64,000 bases of DNA, taken from the NCBI GenBank assembly GCA_902760315.1, contig CACWFV010000008.1, forward strand, positions 78,212-142,211, written 5' to 3'. The stretch is from an uncultured Bacteroidales bacterium. Its GTDB lineage: Bacteria; Bacteroidota; Bacteroidia; Bacteroidales; Bacteroidaceae. The notes beneath the pieces were generated by a model. That model had not been told where the DNA came from. It saw only the letters and a list, made by a program, of their open reading frames with translations, and did no database searches. The position numbers were made by a program, and so were the translations under genes. Shown here in pieces: positions 1 through 9,208 of the stretch. The first letter of the stretch is position 1, and every line of letters starts with the position of its first letter.

Positions 1-276
1 AGCCAACGCCACAATAGCCCACAGGCAGACCACGTTGCGCCGATAGCGCTGTACTAGCCACGAGCAGAAGGCTCCAAAGAGATAGATTCCCAGTCCGAAG
101 ACACCCATGGAGCAGCCCGTCTGCCATGGGGAGAGGTGCTGATGCTGCATGAGCCAGTGGGGCATGACGGGCAACAACATATAGACCGATACCGTCACCA
201 GCAACGAGGCAAAGGCCAAGGCCCAGAAGTCACGGTGCCAGAGTTTGACGTGTATCGGCGTGTTCAGTGTATTCAT
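1..276 (-). CDS. MFS transporter, N-terminal fragment
   Basis: Only the first 92 codons lie in the window; the gene runs off the left edge. The protein begins MNTLNTPIHVKLWHRDFW and then shows hydrophobic stretches typical of the first two or three helices of a major facilitator permease, with a short basic loop (QRYRRN) after the second, as in the MFS A-motif region. It starts 3 bp after the panB stop, so the two are very probably co-transcribed. The substrate cannot be told. Membrane location follows from the hydrophobicity; the MFS call is an inference from a short fragment. Confidence 0.7.
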   Translation of the reverse strand, partial: MNTLNTPIHVKLWHRDFWALAFASLLVTVSVYMLLPVMPHWLMQHQHLSPWQTGCSMGVFGLGIYLFGAFCSWLVQRYRRNVVCLWAIVALA

Positions 277-279
277 CCA

Positions 280-1101
280 TTAATACGATTCGTTCTCATT
301 AGGGAAGTCGCCGTTTTTGACGTCTTCCACATAGTGGCCTACAGCATCGGTAATGATGGTGCTGAGGTCGGCATAACGACGCAGGAAACGGGGGGAGAAG
401 CCTTGTGTCATGCCGAGCATGTCGGCCACTACCAGCACCTGACCGTCGCATCCATTGCCGGCACCAATGCCAATGGTGGGACACTTGACGGCGTTGGTCA
501 CCTCCTGAGCCAGCTTGGCAGGTACCTTCTCCAGCGTGATGCCGAAGCAGCCGACCTCGTCGAGCAGCAGGGCGTCGTGCATCAGTTTGTCGGCCTCGGC
601 CTGTTCCTTGGCACGTACGGCATAGGTACCGAATTTGTTAATGGACTGGGGCGTCAGCCCCAGGTGAGCCATGACGGGGATGCCGGCATCGAGTATGCGC
701 TTCACGGTGTCGAGAATTTCTTCGCCACCCTCCATCTTCAGGGCGTCACAGCCACTTTCCTTCATAATGCGGATGGCGTTAGTCACGCCCTCGGCAGCAT
801 TGACCTGATAGGAGCCAAAGGGCATGTCGCACACCACCAGGGCGCGCTGCACGGCACGGACTACGGAGCGTGCATGGTATATCATGTGGTCGACGGTCAT
901 GGGCAGCGTGGTAGCATTGCCCGCCATCACGTTGGAAGCGGAGTCGCCTACGAGGATAGCGTCAATACCGGCCTTATCTACGAGTCCGGCCATGGTGTAG
1001 TCATAAGATGTGAGCATGGAGATTTTCTCGCCTTTCTGTTTCATCTCCATAAAACGGTGTGTTGTTACCTTGCGATTGTCGCTAACTAAATATCCTGACA
1101 T
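280..1101 (-). CDS. panB: 3-methyl-2-oxobutanoate hydroxymethyltransferase
   Basis: First committed step of pantothenate synthesis: transfers a hydroxymethyl group from 5,10-methylene-tetrahydrofolate to 2-oxoisovalerate, giving ketopantoate. The 273-residue length is normal for the family. Family signatures are clear: the early [19 protein letters not shown] segment, the metal/substrate region [29 protein letters not shown] and [18 protein letters not shown]. It is cytoplasmic with no signal peptide. It is followed 3 bp later by an MFS transporter gene. The start ATG at 1101 is the only sensible one and sits after an AT-rich stretch. Other pan genes are not in the window. Confidence 0.96.
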   Translation of the reverse strand: MSGYLVSDNRKVTTHRFMEMKQKGEKISMLTSYDYTMAGLVDKAGIDAILVGDSASNVMAGNATTLPMTVDHMIYHARSVVRAVQRALVVCDMPFGSYQVNAAEGVTNAIRIMKESGCDALKMEGGEEILDTVKRILDAGIPVMAHLGLTPQSINKFGTYAVRAKEQAEADKLMHDALLLDEVGCFGITLEKVPAKLAQEVTNAVKCPTIGIGAGNGCDGQVLVVADMLGMTQGFSPRFLRRYADLSTIITDAVGHYVEDVKNGDFPNENESY

Positions 1102-1142
1102 AGTTACTTAATAATTTAAAAAAACAACTATATTTATAACAT

Positions 1143-1796
1143 TTATTTACAATAGTCGCTGATTACTTCGTCGCATAAGGGACGGATGGCGTCGGCACTG
1201 TTGGTGGTGGCCAGTCCGATGACGTACATGCCTGCGGCGCGTCCCGACTTCAAGCCGTTGAATGAGTCTTCAAAGACGACACAGCTTGCTGGTTTTACAC
1301 CAAAACGCTGGGCGGCCTTCAGATAGCAGTCGGGGTCGGGCTTGGAGCGCTCGAAGTCTTCTGACGTCAGGATGGCGTCAAACATGGAGCGAAACGCTGG
1401 GTGGCGATGGTAGACAGCCTCCATCTTCATCTGGTTGGAACTGGTCACCACGGCTGTCTTCAGGCCTTGCTGACGCAGGCGTGCAATAAAGTTCTCGAAT
1501 CCCGGCACGAAGATATAATCCATTTGCTGTTCAAACCTGTTCAGACGTTCAGTAATCAGTGGTTGCTTCCCGGCTAAAGGCCCGGAGAACCATGCATCGT
1601 ATATCTGTACCAGCGTTTGTCCCTTGATTTCGTGCTCTAGTCCGGGGTGTTCCGGATGAAACTCACGACACTGGCTACCCCAGAAAATGGTGTACTGCGG
1701 CTCGGTGTCGAACACTACTCCGTCAAGGTCGAACAATGCAGCCTGGCATTTCTTGACATGCTCGAAGAGGACTGATTTTATCTCTTTCTTTTCCAT
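1143..1796 (-). CDS. HAD-superfamily phosphatase (beta-phosphoglucomutase-like)
   Basis: Predicted cytoplasmic sugar-phosphate phosphatase or phosphomutase of 217 residues. HAD motif I is AALFDLDGVVFDTE with both catalytic aspartates, motif II is VVTSSN, the motif III lysine lies in ERSKPDPDCY, and motif IV is VVFEDSFNG. The four-helix cap between motifs I and II fits the PGMB/phosphoglycolate type. A longer reading starting at a TTG at 1808 would overlap the TAnnTTTG promoter element, so I take the ATG at 1796. That leaves only nine bases between the -7 box and the start, so the message is nearly leaderless. The substrate is unknown. Confidence 0.88.
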   Translation of the reverse strand: MEKKEIKSVLFEHVKKCQAALFDLDGVVFDTEPQYTIFWGSQCREFHPEHPGLEHEIKGQTLVQIYDAWFSGPLAGKQPLITERLNRFEQQMDYIFVPGFENFIARLRQQGLKTAVVTSSNQMKMEAVYHRHPAFRSMFDAILTSEDFERSKPDPDCYLKAAQRFGVKPASCVVFEDSFNGLKSGRAAGMYVIGLATTNSADAIRPLCDEVISDYCK

Positions 1797-1805
1797 TTGC
1801 GGGTG

Positions 1806-1813
1806 CAAAGGTA
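1806..1813 (-). promoter_or_regulatory. -7 promoter element for the HAD gene
   Basis: TACCTTTG on the minus strand matches the Bacteroidetes -7 consensus TAnnTTTG. It ends nine bases before the ATG at 1796. Confidence 0.6.
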
Positions 1814-1944
1814 CGAATTACCAAGGAAAAAAGCAAAAATAAAGAAAGAAAAAACGACGTTGCACGCTGCCACGGCGGGGAAAGTATAGGGAAATCCCCC
1901 TCAGTGTTTAGGGATAATCCTTTGTGCCATCAGTATATTCTACC

Positions 1945-1952
1945 TATCTTTG
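1945..1952 (+). promoter_or_regulatory. -7 promoter element for the gene at 1981
   Basis: TATCTTTG, 28 bases before the ATG, matches the TAnnTTTG consensus. Confidence 0.65.
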
Positions 1953-1980
1953 CAGCGTAAACATTTAAAACAACGCAACT

Positions 1981-2934
1981 ATGAAGAAGATGATGATAGC
2001 CCTTATAGCCATGCTGACGATAGCAGCACAGGGCAAGGCAATGAGTTACGAACAGGCTCGCAACGAGGCGCTGTTTCTGACCGACAAGATGGCTTACGAG
2101 CTGAACTTGACCGACGAGCAGTATGAGGCAGCCTACGAGATTAACCTGGACTACCTGATGGGAGTGAGCAGCTACGACGATGTCTATGGTGACTATTGGG
2201 AGCGCCGCAACCGCGACCTGAGCTACGTGCTACTTGACGCACAGTGGCAGGCCTACATTGCTGCCAGCTACTTCTACCGCCCACTATATTGGAGCGCCGG
2301 CTACTGGCACTTTGGCGTCTATGCACGCTATCCGCACCGCGACTACTTCTATTTCGGACGTCCTGCCTTCTATGCCACCTATCGTGGTGCCCACGCCTGG
2401 CACTTGCATGGCAGCCATGGCTACTACTATAGCCGCCGTCACCACTTCCGTCCAGCAGGCCGCGCACACTATGGGATGCTGGACCGCTGGAATCGCGGTG
2501 ACTATCGCCATCATCATGGTGGAACAATGGGACACAGCGGGACGAGAGGACGCCTGGGCGGTGGAACAGCAGCCGGCCATGACCGTGGAACGACAGGCAG
2601 GCATAACGGCACAACGGAAAGGCGCCATGAGGGAATCATCAGGAATATGGATAACGGACAGCGCTATTCCGACTTCTCCAAAGGAGGTGGTCCACGCACC
2701 AGTTCCACCCGCACCACCGTCAACAATGACAGGGGCATTAGCCGCAGTAGCGGTGCATTCAGCCGCAACCGCACAGACTATAGCGGGGGAAGCCGCAACA
2801 GCGGGTCATTCAGCGGAAGCCGTAGCAACAGCGGGTCATTCAGCGGAAGCCGTAGCAACAGTGGCAGCGGTGCTTCCCGCGGCAGTAATGGCAGCGGTAG
2901 CCGCAGCAGCGGCTCGTTTGGCAGTCGTCGTTAA
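1981..2934 (+). CDS. Secreted protein with His/Tyr/Gly/Ser/Arg-rich tail
   Basis: 317 residues, not assigned to a named family. A signal peptide (MKKMMIALIAMLTIAAQGKA) is followed by a helical segment (about 23-65) with LNLTDEQYEAAYEINLDYL, which resembles the LTDEQ motif of Spy-like/DUF4890 periplasmic proteins. An aromatic- and His-rich part (about 90-180) follows. The last 140 residues are low complexity, with Gly, Ser, Arg, Thr and repeated SGSFSGSRSN units encoded by near-identical 27-bp DNA repeats around 2,796-2,860. The tail suggests a disordered cell-envelope protein. The 3' end overlaps the convergent phosphatase gene by 99 bp. Function is unknown. Confidence 0.8.
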   Translation: MKKMMIALIAMLTIAAQGKAMSYEQARNEALFLTDKMAYELNLTDEQYEAAYEINLDYLMGVSSYDDVYGDYWERRNRDLSYVLLDAQWQAYIAASYFYRPLYWSAGYWHFGVYARYPHRDYFYFGRPAFYATYRGAHAWHLHGSHGYYYSRRHHFRPAGRAHYGMLDRWNRGDYRHHHGGTMGHSGTRGRLGGGTAAGHDRGTTGRHNGTTERRHEGIIRNMDNGQRYSDFSKGGGPRTSSTRTTVNNDRGISRSSGAFSRNRTDYSGGSRNSGSFSGSRSNSGSFSGSRSNSGSGASRGSNGSGSRSSGSFGSRR

Positions 2935-3465
2935 GACGCGCACCTCGGCATTCATCATGCGCTGCACGTCGCGCATAGCACACCCGGCATAGACCGCTAA
3001 TATGGCTTTATTAATGATGCCGTGACCTACGGCCACCACCCGCTTGCCGGGATAGGTGGCCGTTATGTATTGCAGGAAGCGGGCAGCGCGTTGCAACAAG
3101 GCTTGCTCGCTCTCGATGTCGTCAGGCCAAGCCTCACCTCGCAGGTCGGGAATGAAGCGCCCCGTAAAACTGCCCCAGTCGCGTTCTCGCAACAGCGAAG
3201 TGGTAGCAACCGACAAGCCATGAGGTTCGGCAATAATCTCTGCCGTCTGGATGGCACGCCGAAGGTCGCTGGAAACGACGGCATCAACAGACTCAGAAGC
3301 CAAACGCCGAGCCACCTGGCGGGCCTGTTGTCTGCCCCGCTCGTTCAGACAGCCTTGCGTCTGTCCCTGCATCACCTGGCGCGCATTGTCGATGGTCTCG
3401 CCGTGACGTACTAAGAAGAGAGTGGTTGCGCCACTCTCTTCTTGCTTATTTTCTTCGTTCCACAT
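2836..3465 (-). CDS. Histidine phosphatase (phosphoglycerate mutase-like)
   Basis: Histidine-phosphatase fold. The catalytic phospho-histidine is in FLVRHGETIDN; the second basic patch is SSDLRRAIQTAE; the general acid region is LRERDWGSFTG; the second histidine is in VVAVGHGIINKAIL. Substrate is unknown; CobC/GpmB-like enzymes share this architecture. I prefer the ATG at 3465 (MWNEEN), but one at 3483 is also in frame; both overlap the end of udk upstream. The last 32 codons are antisense to the Ser/Gly repeat region of the convergent gene and give an Ala/Thr-rich tail unlikely to matter for catalysis. The stop may have been lost and this tail acquired. Confidence 0.85.
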   Translation of the reverse strand: MWNEENKQEESGATTLFLVRHGETIDNARQVMQGQTQGCLNERGRQQARQVARRLASESVDAVVSSDLRRAIQTAEIIAEPHGLSVATTSLLRERDWGSFTGRFIPDLRGEAWPDDIESEQALLQRAARFLQYITATYPGKRVVAVGHGIINKAILAVYAGCAMRDVQRMMNAEVRVLTTTAKRAAAAATAAITAAGSTAATVATASAE

Positions 3466-4072
3466 TGGTGACAATGCCTTCAATATAGGTTTTCAGGATA
3501 TGGATGCCCGTCTTGTTGTCGCCACCCCAGGGAATGATGAGGTCGGCAAACTTCTTGGTAGGTTCAATGAACTGTTCGTGCATGGGCTTGAGTACCTTCT
3601 CATAGCGATCCAGCACCATGTCGACAGTTCGTCCGCGCTCCACCACGTCGCGGCGGATGTTACGTATCAATCGTACGTCGGAGTCCGTATCGACAAATAT
3701 CTTCAAGTCCATCATGTCACGCAGCTTCTTGTAGTGCAACGTCATGATGCCCTCCAGGATGATGACGGGCTTAGGCTCTACATGAACCGTCTCCGGCAGA
3801 CGATTGGAGATGATATACGAATAAGTGGGCTGTTCAACGGCCTGGCCACTCTTGAGCATCTTGATATGCTCGGTGAGCAGCTTCCAGTCGAAGGCGTCAG
3901 GATGGTCGAAGTTGATGGCTCGGCGCTCCTCGTCGGTCATTCCCGTCGTGTCATTGTAATACGAGTCCAAGGGTATGATGGTGGCACAATGATGGGGTAG
4001 CACACTGGCTATCCTCTTGACGACGGTGGTTTTGCCAGAACCTGTTCCGCCTGCTATTCCAATGATGTACAT
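3446..4072 (-). CDS. udk: Uridine kinase
   Basis: Pyrimidine salvage kinase that phosphorylates uridine and cytidine with ATP or GTP. At 208 residues it has the usual length. The P-loop GIAGGTGSGKTTV lies at the N-terminus; LDSYYND is the substrate-binding aspartate motif; NFDHPDAFD, ILEGIMTLH and RNIRRDVVERGR complete the uridine kinase/PRK family signature. It is cytoplasmic. It starts 5 bp after the secreted endonuclease/exonuclease-type gene upstream and its end overlaps the phosphatase gene, so the three probably form one operon. Its position next to a nucleic-acid degradation locus suits nucleoside salvage. Confidence 0.95.
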   Translation of the reverse strand: MYIIGIAGGTGSGKTTVVKRIASVLPHHCATIIPLDSYYNDTTGMTDEERRAINFDHPDAFDWKLLTEHIKMLKSGQAVEQPTYSYIISNRLPETVHVEPKPVIILEGIMTLHYKKLRDMMDLKIFVDTDSDVRLIRNIRRDVVERGRTVDMVLDRYEKVLKPMHEQFIEPTKKFADLIIPWGGDNKTGIHILKTYIEGIVTNVERRK

Positions 4073-4077
4073 GATTT

Positions 4078-5100
4078 TTATTTCTGTTCTTTTACAAGGT
4101 AAACCAAGGTGGGCAAGTGGTCGCTATAGCCACGCAGGGTGTAGCCCTTATAACGGCCCTCCTGCTGGAACAGGTAGTTACGACGGAAAATCTGGGCCTT
4201 CCATAACTTCAGCGTAGAGAAGTCCTTCTTGCCTTTCTGGTTCAGCAGTGAGTGCGACAAGATAATCTGGTCGAAGAGGTTCCACTTGCCGTCATACATC
4301 AGCGTACCAGTACCACTGGCGTGAATGTTCCAGAAGGGATTATACAAACCACCAGGCTTCACATCGTTGATTTCGCGCTGGGCTCCCAGTGCTTTCGACA
4401 TAGAGGGATCGGCAGGGTCATCGTTCATATCACCCATGATAAAGAGTTTTACGTTGGGATCGTCCTTCAGCAGAGAGTCCTTCACGACACGAATCTGCTT
4501 GCCGCCCAATTCACGATAGTAGCTGGTAGCACCACGTGAAGGCAGGTGGTTGACGATAATAGTGACGTGCTCGTCAGCCAAGGTACCGCTAACCACGAAA
4601 AATCCGCGGGTGGCACGACGCGCATCCTCAGGCTTATCATATACATAAGGTACGAGCTTCACGTTGCGAACGGAGAACAATGCTGGGTTATACAGCAAGC
4701 CACAGTCAACACCACGATGGTCAGGGCCTTCTATCAGCAGATGCTGGAAATTGCGCTTCTTCAGAGGTTCCTGCTCGCAGAGATCGGCCAGACAGCCGTC
4801 GTTCTCTACCTCAGAGACACCAATAGCAGCGCAACCGATGGTAGGCAACTCGTCGGTACCCATCTCAGCAAGCACACGAGCCATGTTCTTCAGCTTATTG
4901 CGATACTTCATGCCCGTCCACTTATTTCTGCCGTCAGGCAAGTATTCATAGTCATTGTGGCCTTCGTCGTGAAGTGTATCGAAGAGGTTTTCAAGGTTGT
5001 AGAAACCAATGGCATACACAGAGTATTTCTTCTCTTGTGCCAATGCGTTTATGGTTCCTAAAAGGAACATAACGACCGTCAAGGATAGCAGTTTTTTCAT
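4078..5100 (-). CDS. Secreted endonuclease/exonuclease/phosphatase-family protein
   Basis: 340 residues with a signal peptide (MKKLLSLTVVMFLLGTINALAQ). Family (DNase I-like) landmarks: FYNLENLFDT near the start (the metal-site N and E), GVSEVEND, DCGLLYNP, VNHLPSRG with the catalytic histidine, FIMGDMNDDPADPS with the DxN pair, and GYSDHLPTL with the final SDH motif. It is therefore predicted to hydrolyse phosphodiester or phosphomonoester bonds in the periplasm or outside. It is divergent from a receptor/OB-fold lipoprotein operon at 5,266 and followed by udk, which fits scavenging of nucleic acids. The exact substrate (DNA, RNA or nucleotides) is not visible. Confidence 0.88.
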   Translation of the reverse strand: MKKLLSLTVVMFLLGTINALAQEKKYSVYAIGFYNLENLFDTLHDEGHNDYEYLPDGRNKWTGMKYRNKLKNMARVLAEMGTDELPTIGCAAIGVSEVENDGCLADLCEQEPLKKRNFQHLLIEGPDHRGVDCGLLYNPALFSVRNVKLVPYVYDKPEDARRATRGFFVVSGTLADEHVTIIVNHLPSRGATSYYRELGGKQIRVVKDSLLKDDPNVKLFIMGDMNDDPADPSMSKALGAQREINDVKPGGLYNPFWNIHASGTGTLMYDGKWNLFDQIILSHSLLNQKGKKDFSTLKLWKAQIFRRNYLFQQEGRYKGYTLRGYSDHLPTLVYLVKEQK

Positions 5101-5204
5101 AATTATTTAGATTTATTGCTGCGAAGATACACATTAATTTTGAGATATTCTAATGTTTTTCAAAAAAAAACACGAAAAGATACGTTTTTTTTCATTTAAT
5201 TCAC

Positions 5205-5212
5205 TATCTTTG
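5205..5212 (+). promoter_or_regulatory. -7 promoter element for the receptor operon
   Basis: TATCTTTG matches TAnnTTTG and lies 53 bases before the ATG at 5266. The same intergenic region must also carry the divergent promoter of the gene ending at 4078. Confidence 0.6.
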
Positions 5213-5265
5213 CAGCAGAACTTTTGAACCGAAATTACAAAAAACACATTTTAAATAATAATCTT

Positions 5266-7890
5266 ATGCAAAAGAAGCTACAATTAGCCGTGTTGGCTTT
5301 ATTCGCAGCTACGACAGCGTTAGCTCAGGCTCCCCAGACCAATAGCCAGGTGACGGTGGAGGAAGAGCAGTCTGTCCTGAACGAACAAGCCTTCACCTTT
5401 ACGGAAGCACAATTGGGCGAAGACGACGACATGTCACAGAATGTGTCGATTATCTCGTCAAACCAGAACATCTTCGCCAATTCCTCTGGTTTCCAGTTCA
5501 GCGCTGGACGCTTCCGCTACCGTGCTTTTAACCAAAAGTACAATGAGATTTACATCAATGGCGCTCCCATGAACGACATGGAGTCAGGGCAGTTCCGCTT
5601 TGCAATGATTGGCGGTCTGAACCGCCAGACCAACAGCAGCCGTGAGGCCTCGCTCCCCTTCGAGTTCAACAACTTCGCCATGCCGTCCATGGCTGGCTCC
5701 AACAATTACGACTTCCGCCCCAGCCGCATGGCCACGGGGCAGTATGCTTCGATAGCCGGCGCCAATCGTAGCTACACCATTCGCGGTATGTACACATACA
5801 ACACCGGACTGAGACCCGACGGATGGTCGTTCTCTGCCGGACTGACATACCGCTGGGCTAAGCGCGGCTATGCCGAGGGCACGTTCTACAACTCGCTGTC
5901 CTACTTCTTCGGTGCTGAGAAGAAGTTTGGCGACAACCACTCCGTGGCCATCATCACTTGGGGCAACCCGACAGAGCGTGCCTCACAGGGTGCCTCGACG
6001 GACGAAGCCTACTGGATGGCCAACAGCAACTACTACAACCCGTACTGGGGCTATCAGGACGGCAAGGTGCGCAACTCGCGCGTGGTGAAAGACTACTCGC
6101 CCACCGTACTCGTCAACTGGGACTGGAAGATTAACGACCACCTGAAGCTACAGACGGCGCTGACCGGCCGCTACTCCATGTACAAAGGCACCAGCCTGGG
6201 ATACAATGGTGGTGAGAACCCGGCACCGGACTATTGGAAGCTGATGCCGTCGAGCTACTATGACGTATGGTACGACGAGACGGCCAATACCGAAGCCGCC
6301 TACAACGACTACTACAGGGCTCGCACCTACTGGATGGGCAGCGAGGACGCACGCCAGATCAACTGGGACCGTCTGTACTACACCAACCGCCAGGGCAATG
6401 CTACCGGCAACGATGCCAAATACTACGTTCAGGCCAAGAACATCAACACGCTGAACGTGACACTGGCCTCTACGCTGAAGGCAGAGCTGAGCAGGAGTAC
6501 CGCACTGAACATCGGATTCTCACTGGCTACCAACAAGGGCATGCACTACAAGACTATGGACGACCTGCTGGGTGCCGACATCTATCACGACATCAACACC
6601 TACGCCTTAGGAACCTACAGTGCTGACGACCCTCGCATCCAGTACGACTTGAACAACCCCAACGCCGTAGTCAAGGAGGGTGACAAGATGAACTACGACT
6701 ACAACCTGCTCGTCAACAAGGCACAGGCATGGGCCGCGCTGAAATATCAGAAAAAGTCGCTGGCAGCATTCCTGGCCGGACGCGTAGCCGGTACCAGCAT
6801 CCAGCGCGACGGCAAGATGCTCAATGGTATTGCCGAGACCATGGGGCTCTCTTCCTACGGCAAGAGCAACACGGCGCGCTTCCTGGACGGTGGTGTGAAG
6901 GGTGGCGTGACTTACAACCTCGGCGCTGGTAACGTGGTCAGCGTTGGACTGGGCTACGAGCTGAAGACTCCAACCCCCAACGCCGTCTTCGTATCGCCGG
7001 AGATGACCAACGAGTTTTGTGCCAACCTGAAGAACGAGAAAATATTCAGCAGCGAGATTGGCTACCAGTTCTCCAACTCCTGGCTCAAGGCCAACATCAA
7101 TGCTTACTACAGCCACCTGAGTGACGTCTCTGAATGGCAGAACTTCTTCGACGACGACATCAACTCCTTCTCCTACGTCTCCATGACGGGCATCAAGAAA
7201 GAATACTACGGCGTGGAACTGGGCATCAAGGCCAACATTACTTCTGCCATCAGCGTCAGAGGTCTGGCTGCCATCAGCGAAGCCAAGAACACCAACAATG
7301 CCCGCGTGCGCTACATGAGTTCGGCACGCCCCATCGAAGGCGACAACTTCTATGCCGAGGAGACTGTATTAAATAAGAACATGCGCGAGAGCGGCACTCC
7401 GCTGTCAGTCTATGGACTGACGCTGAGCTACAACAGCGGCGGATGGTTCATCGACCTCAGCGGCAACTACTACGACCGCATCTACCTCTCCTACTCGCCA
7501 ACCTACCGCTACGAGAGTGTGCTCGTCAACCGCAACAAGGCTGCCATCGCCCGCGGTATTGACGCTGAGCGTACCATCGACGACGAGGGCAACGTCATCC
7601 AGAGCGCTCTCGACCAGTCTAAGGGCAACGGCGGCTTCATGCTCGACCTGAGCATCGGCCGCAGCATCCGCCTGAAGACGGGACAACTGTCCATCAACCT
7701 CTCGCTGACCAACCTGCTGAACAACACCAAGCTGTGCACCGGCGGTTACGAGCAGAGCCGCAGCAACTACTCTATTGGCTCTACTGACGGCGAGGTGAAC
7801 ACCAGTCGACTCTACCGCTTCGACAAGAGCCCGAAGAAGTACTATGCGTGGGGCATCAACGGCATGCTGAACATTGGTTACAGATTCTAA
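5266..7890 (+). CDS. TonB-linked outer membrane receptor-like beta-barrel
   Basis: 874 residues from the ATG at 5266 (signal peptide MQKKLQLAVLALFAATTALAQ); a TTG-started 14-codon extension is rejected because it runs into the promoter region. No carboxypeptidase-regulatory domain is seen. Residues about 60-130 (NVSIISSNQNIFANSSGFQFSA, YINGAPMND) look like a TonB plug domain, and the rest alternates aromatic and polar residues as in a 22-strand barrel, ending in GINGMLNIGYRF with the terminal Phe. It heads a cluster with two OB-fold lipoproteins, which I infer to be its surface partners, as SusD is to SusC. The ligand is probably a nucleic acid or its fragments, by context only. Confidence 0.85.
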   Translation: MQKKLQLAVLALFAATTALAQAPQTNSQVTVEEEQSVLNEQAFTFTEAQLGEDDDMSQNVSIISSNQNIFANSSGFQFSAGRFRYRAFNQKYNEIYINGAPMNDMESGQFRFAMIGGLNRQTNSSREASLPFEFNNFAMPSMAGSNNYDFRPSRMATGQYASIAGANRSYTIRGMYTYNTGLRPDGWSFSAGLTYRWAKRGYAEGTFYNSLSYFFGAEKKFGDNHSVAIITWGNPTERASQGASTDEAYWMANSNYYNPYWGYQDGKVRNSRVVKDYSPTVLVNWDWKINDHLKLQTALTGRYSMYKGTSLGYNGGENPAPDYWKLMPSSYYDVWYDETANTEAAYNDYYRARTYWMGSEDARQINWDRLYYTNRQGNATGNDAKYYVQAKNINTLNVTLASTLKAELSRSTALNIGFSLATNKGMHYKTMDDLLGADIYHDINTYALGTYSADDPRIQYDLNNPNAVVKEGDKMNYDYNLLVNKAQAWAALKYQKKSLAAFLAGRVAGTSIQRDGKMLNGIAETMGLSSYGKSNTARFLDGGVKGGVTYNLGAGNVVSVGLGYELKTPTPNAVFVSPEMTNEFCANLKNEKIFSSEIGYQFSNSWLKANINAYYSHLSDVSEWQNFFDDDINSFSYVSMTGIKKEYYGVELGIKANITSAISVRGLAAISEAKNTNNARVRYMSSARPIEGDNFYAEETVLNKNMRESGTPLSVYGLTLSYNSGGWFIDLSGNYYDRIYLSYSPTYRYESVLVNRNKAAIARGIDAERTIDDEGNVIQSALDQSKGNGGFMLDLSIGRSIRLKTGQLSINLSLTNLLNNTKLCTGGYEQSRSNYSIGSTDGEVNTSRLYRFDKSPKKYYAWGINGMLNIGYRF

Positions 7891-7905
7891 AAACACGGAA
7901 GCATT

Positions 7906-9174
7906 ATGAAGACAAGAAATATTATCCTATTAGCGCTGACAGCCCTTCTCACCCTATCGTGCCACTCATGGGACGACCCGTCGCAGGAGGCCGGCCAGCA
8001 GAGCTATGGCAACCAGTATATCCAAGAGACCAATGTCGTCACCATTGACGCCTTGAAGACACAATACAAGAACGTCATCAACGGCAATAGTCTGACCCAG
8101 ATAAGTAAGCCCACACAGTTGAAGGTCATCGTCACCGGCAACGATGAGGGCAGCAACCTATATAAGCAGATCTATGTGGCCGACGCCACCGGTTCCATCT
8201 GCATCAGCATCAACAAGGGCGGCATCTTCAGCGAGGCTGCCACAGGCCAGTGCATGCTCATCGAACTGGAAGGTCTCTACATCGGCGGCTACGGCAAGCA
8301 GCCGCAGATAGGCATCTCCTACACCAATCCCACCAAGGAAGGTGCTACGCCACAGGTAGGACGCATGAGCCGCTACGACTGGCAGGAGCACTTCAAGCTG
8401 ATTCCCGCCATTGAGGGACTGAATGTCAAGCCCGTCATGGTCGGCAACTTGGCCAGTTTCAACTTGGAGAAGGACTGCGGCAAGCTGGTGACGCTGGTGG
8501 GCGTCAAACTGAAGGGTGCCGACGGCAAGATAACCTTCGCACCACAAGATGGCAGCGCCTCCATCGTTGGCGGATGCGTCAACCGCGACATTGAAGGCAT
8601 GAGCAACGTGGTGGTACGCACCAGCACCTACGCAAAGTTTGCGGCCATGATTATGCCTACCGAGAAAGTGAACATCACCGGCATTGCAGCCCGCTACAAC
8701 GACACCTGGCAAATCATGCCCCGCTCCATCGACGACATCACGCTGACAACAGGCAACGAGGTGCTTGACATTACAGGCGGCGACACACCAGCCCCGGCAG
8801 AGGCTAAGGGCACGGGTACCAAGGACGACCCCTTCAACATCGCGGCAGCTATCGCCAAATGTGAAGAGGTGGGCGAGACAGCGTCCACAGAGAAGTACTA
8901 CATCAAGGGCATCGTCGTCAAAGGTGGTACAGTAAGTGGCGGCTATGGTAACGTAACCTTCGACATGGGCGACACGAAGGAGAGCACTACGCTCTTCAAA
9001 GCTTACCAGGTAGCAGGCACTGACGGTGCAAAGTTGGCCGATGGCTACGAGGTAAAGGCCGGCGACGAGGTCGTCATCTATGGTCCGGTAGTCAACTACA
9101 AGGGCAACACTCCTGAGACTTCTGGAAAGAGTGCCGCACAGATTGTGACCATCAACGGAAAGAAAGCTGAATAA
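7906..9174 (+). CDS. DUF5689/DUF6359-type OB-fold lipoprotein
   Basis: 422 residues. The lipobox LLTLSC at residues 14-19 predicts a lipid-anchored, probably surface-exposed protein. Residues about 40-280 look like the DUF5689 OB-fold region (LTQISKPTQLKVIVTGND, YVADATGSICI, ending WQIMPRSIDDI). Residues about 300-420 form a second OB-like module (GTKDDPFNIAAAIAKC, KYYIKGIVV, VTFDMGD, DEVVIYGPVVNYK), as in DUF6359 and related to the OB domain of YhcR-type nucleases. It starts 15 bp after the receptor. Its C-terminal module is nearly identical in protein to one in the next gene. Nucleic-acid binding is the family-based guess. Confidence 0.85.
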   Translation: MKTRNIILLALTALLTLSCHSWDDPSQEAGQQSYGNQYIQETNVVTIDALKTQYKNVINGNSLTQISKPTQLKVIVTGNDEGSNLYKQIYVADATGSICISINKGGIFSEAATGQCMLIELEGLYIGGYGKQPQIGISYTNPTKEGATPQVGRMSRYDWQEHFKLIPAIEGLNVKPVMVGNLASFNLEKDCGKLVTLVGVKLKGADGKITFAPQDGSASIVGGCVNRDIEGMSNVVVRTSTYAKFAAMIMPTEKVNITGIAARYNDTWQIMPRSIDDITLTTGNEVLDITGGDTPAPAEAKGTGTKDDPFNIAAAIAKCEEVGETASTEKYYIKGIVVKGGTVSGGYGNVTFDMGDTKESTTLFKAYQVAGTDGAKLADGYEVKAGDEVVIYGPVVNYKGNTPETSGKSAAQIVTINGKKAE

Positions 9175-9208
9175 AACAAACCGAATAACAAAAAAAACAA
9201 ATAATCAT

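Noticed and set aside
136-1089. 317-codon frame antisense to panB
   Set aside because: Shadow of panB; the opposite strand has all PanB motifs.
2234-2992. Alternative Ala/Thr-rich plus-strand frame
   Set aside because: Shadow of the secreted protein at 1,981, produced by its biased codons.
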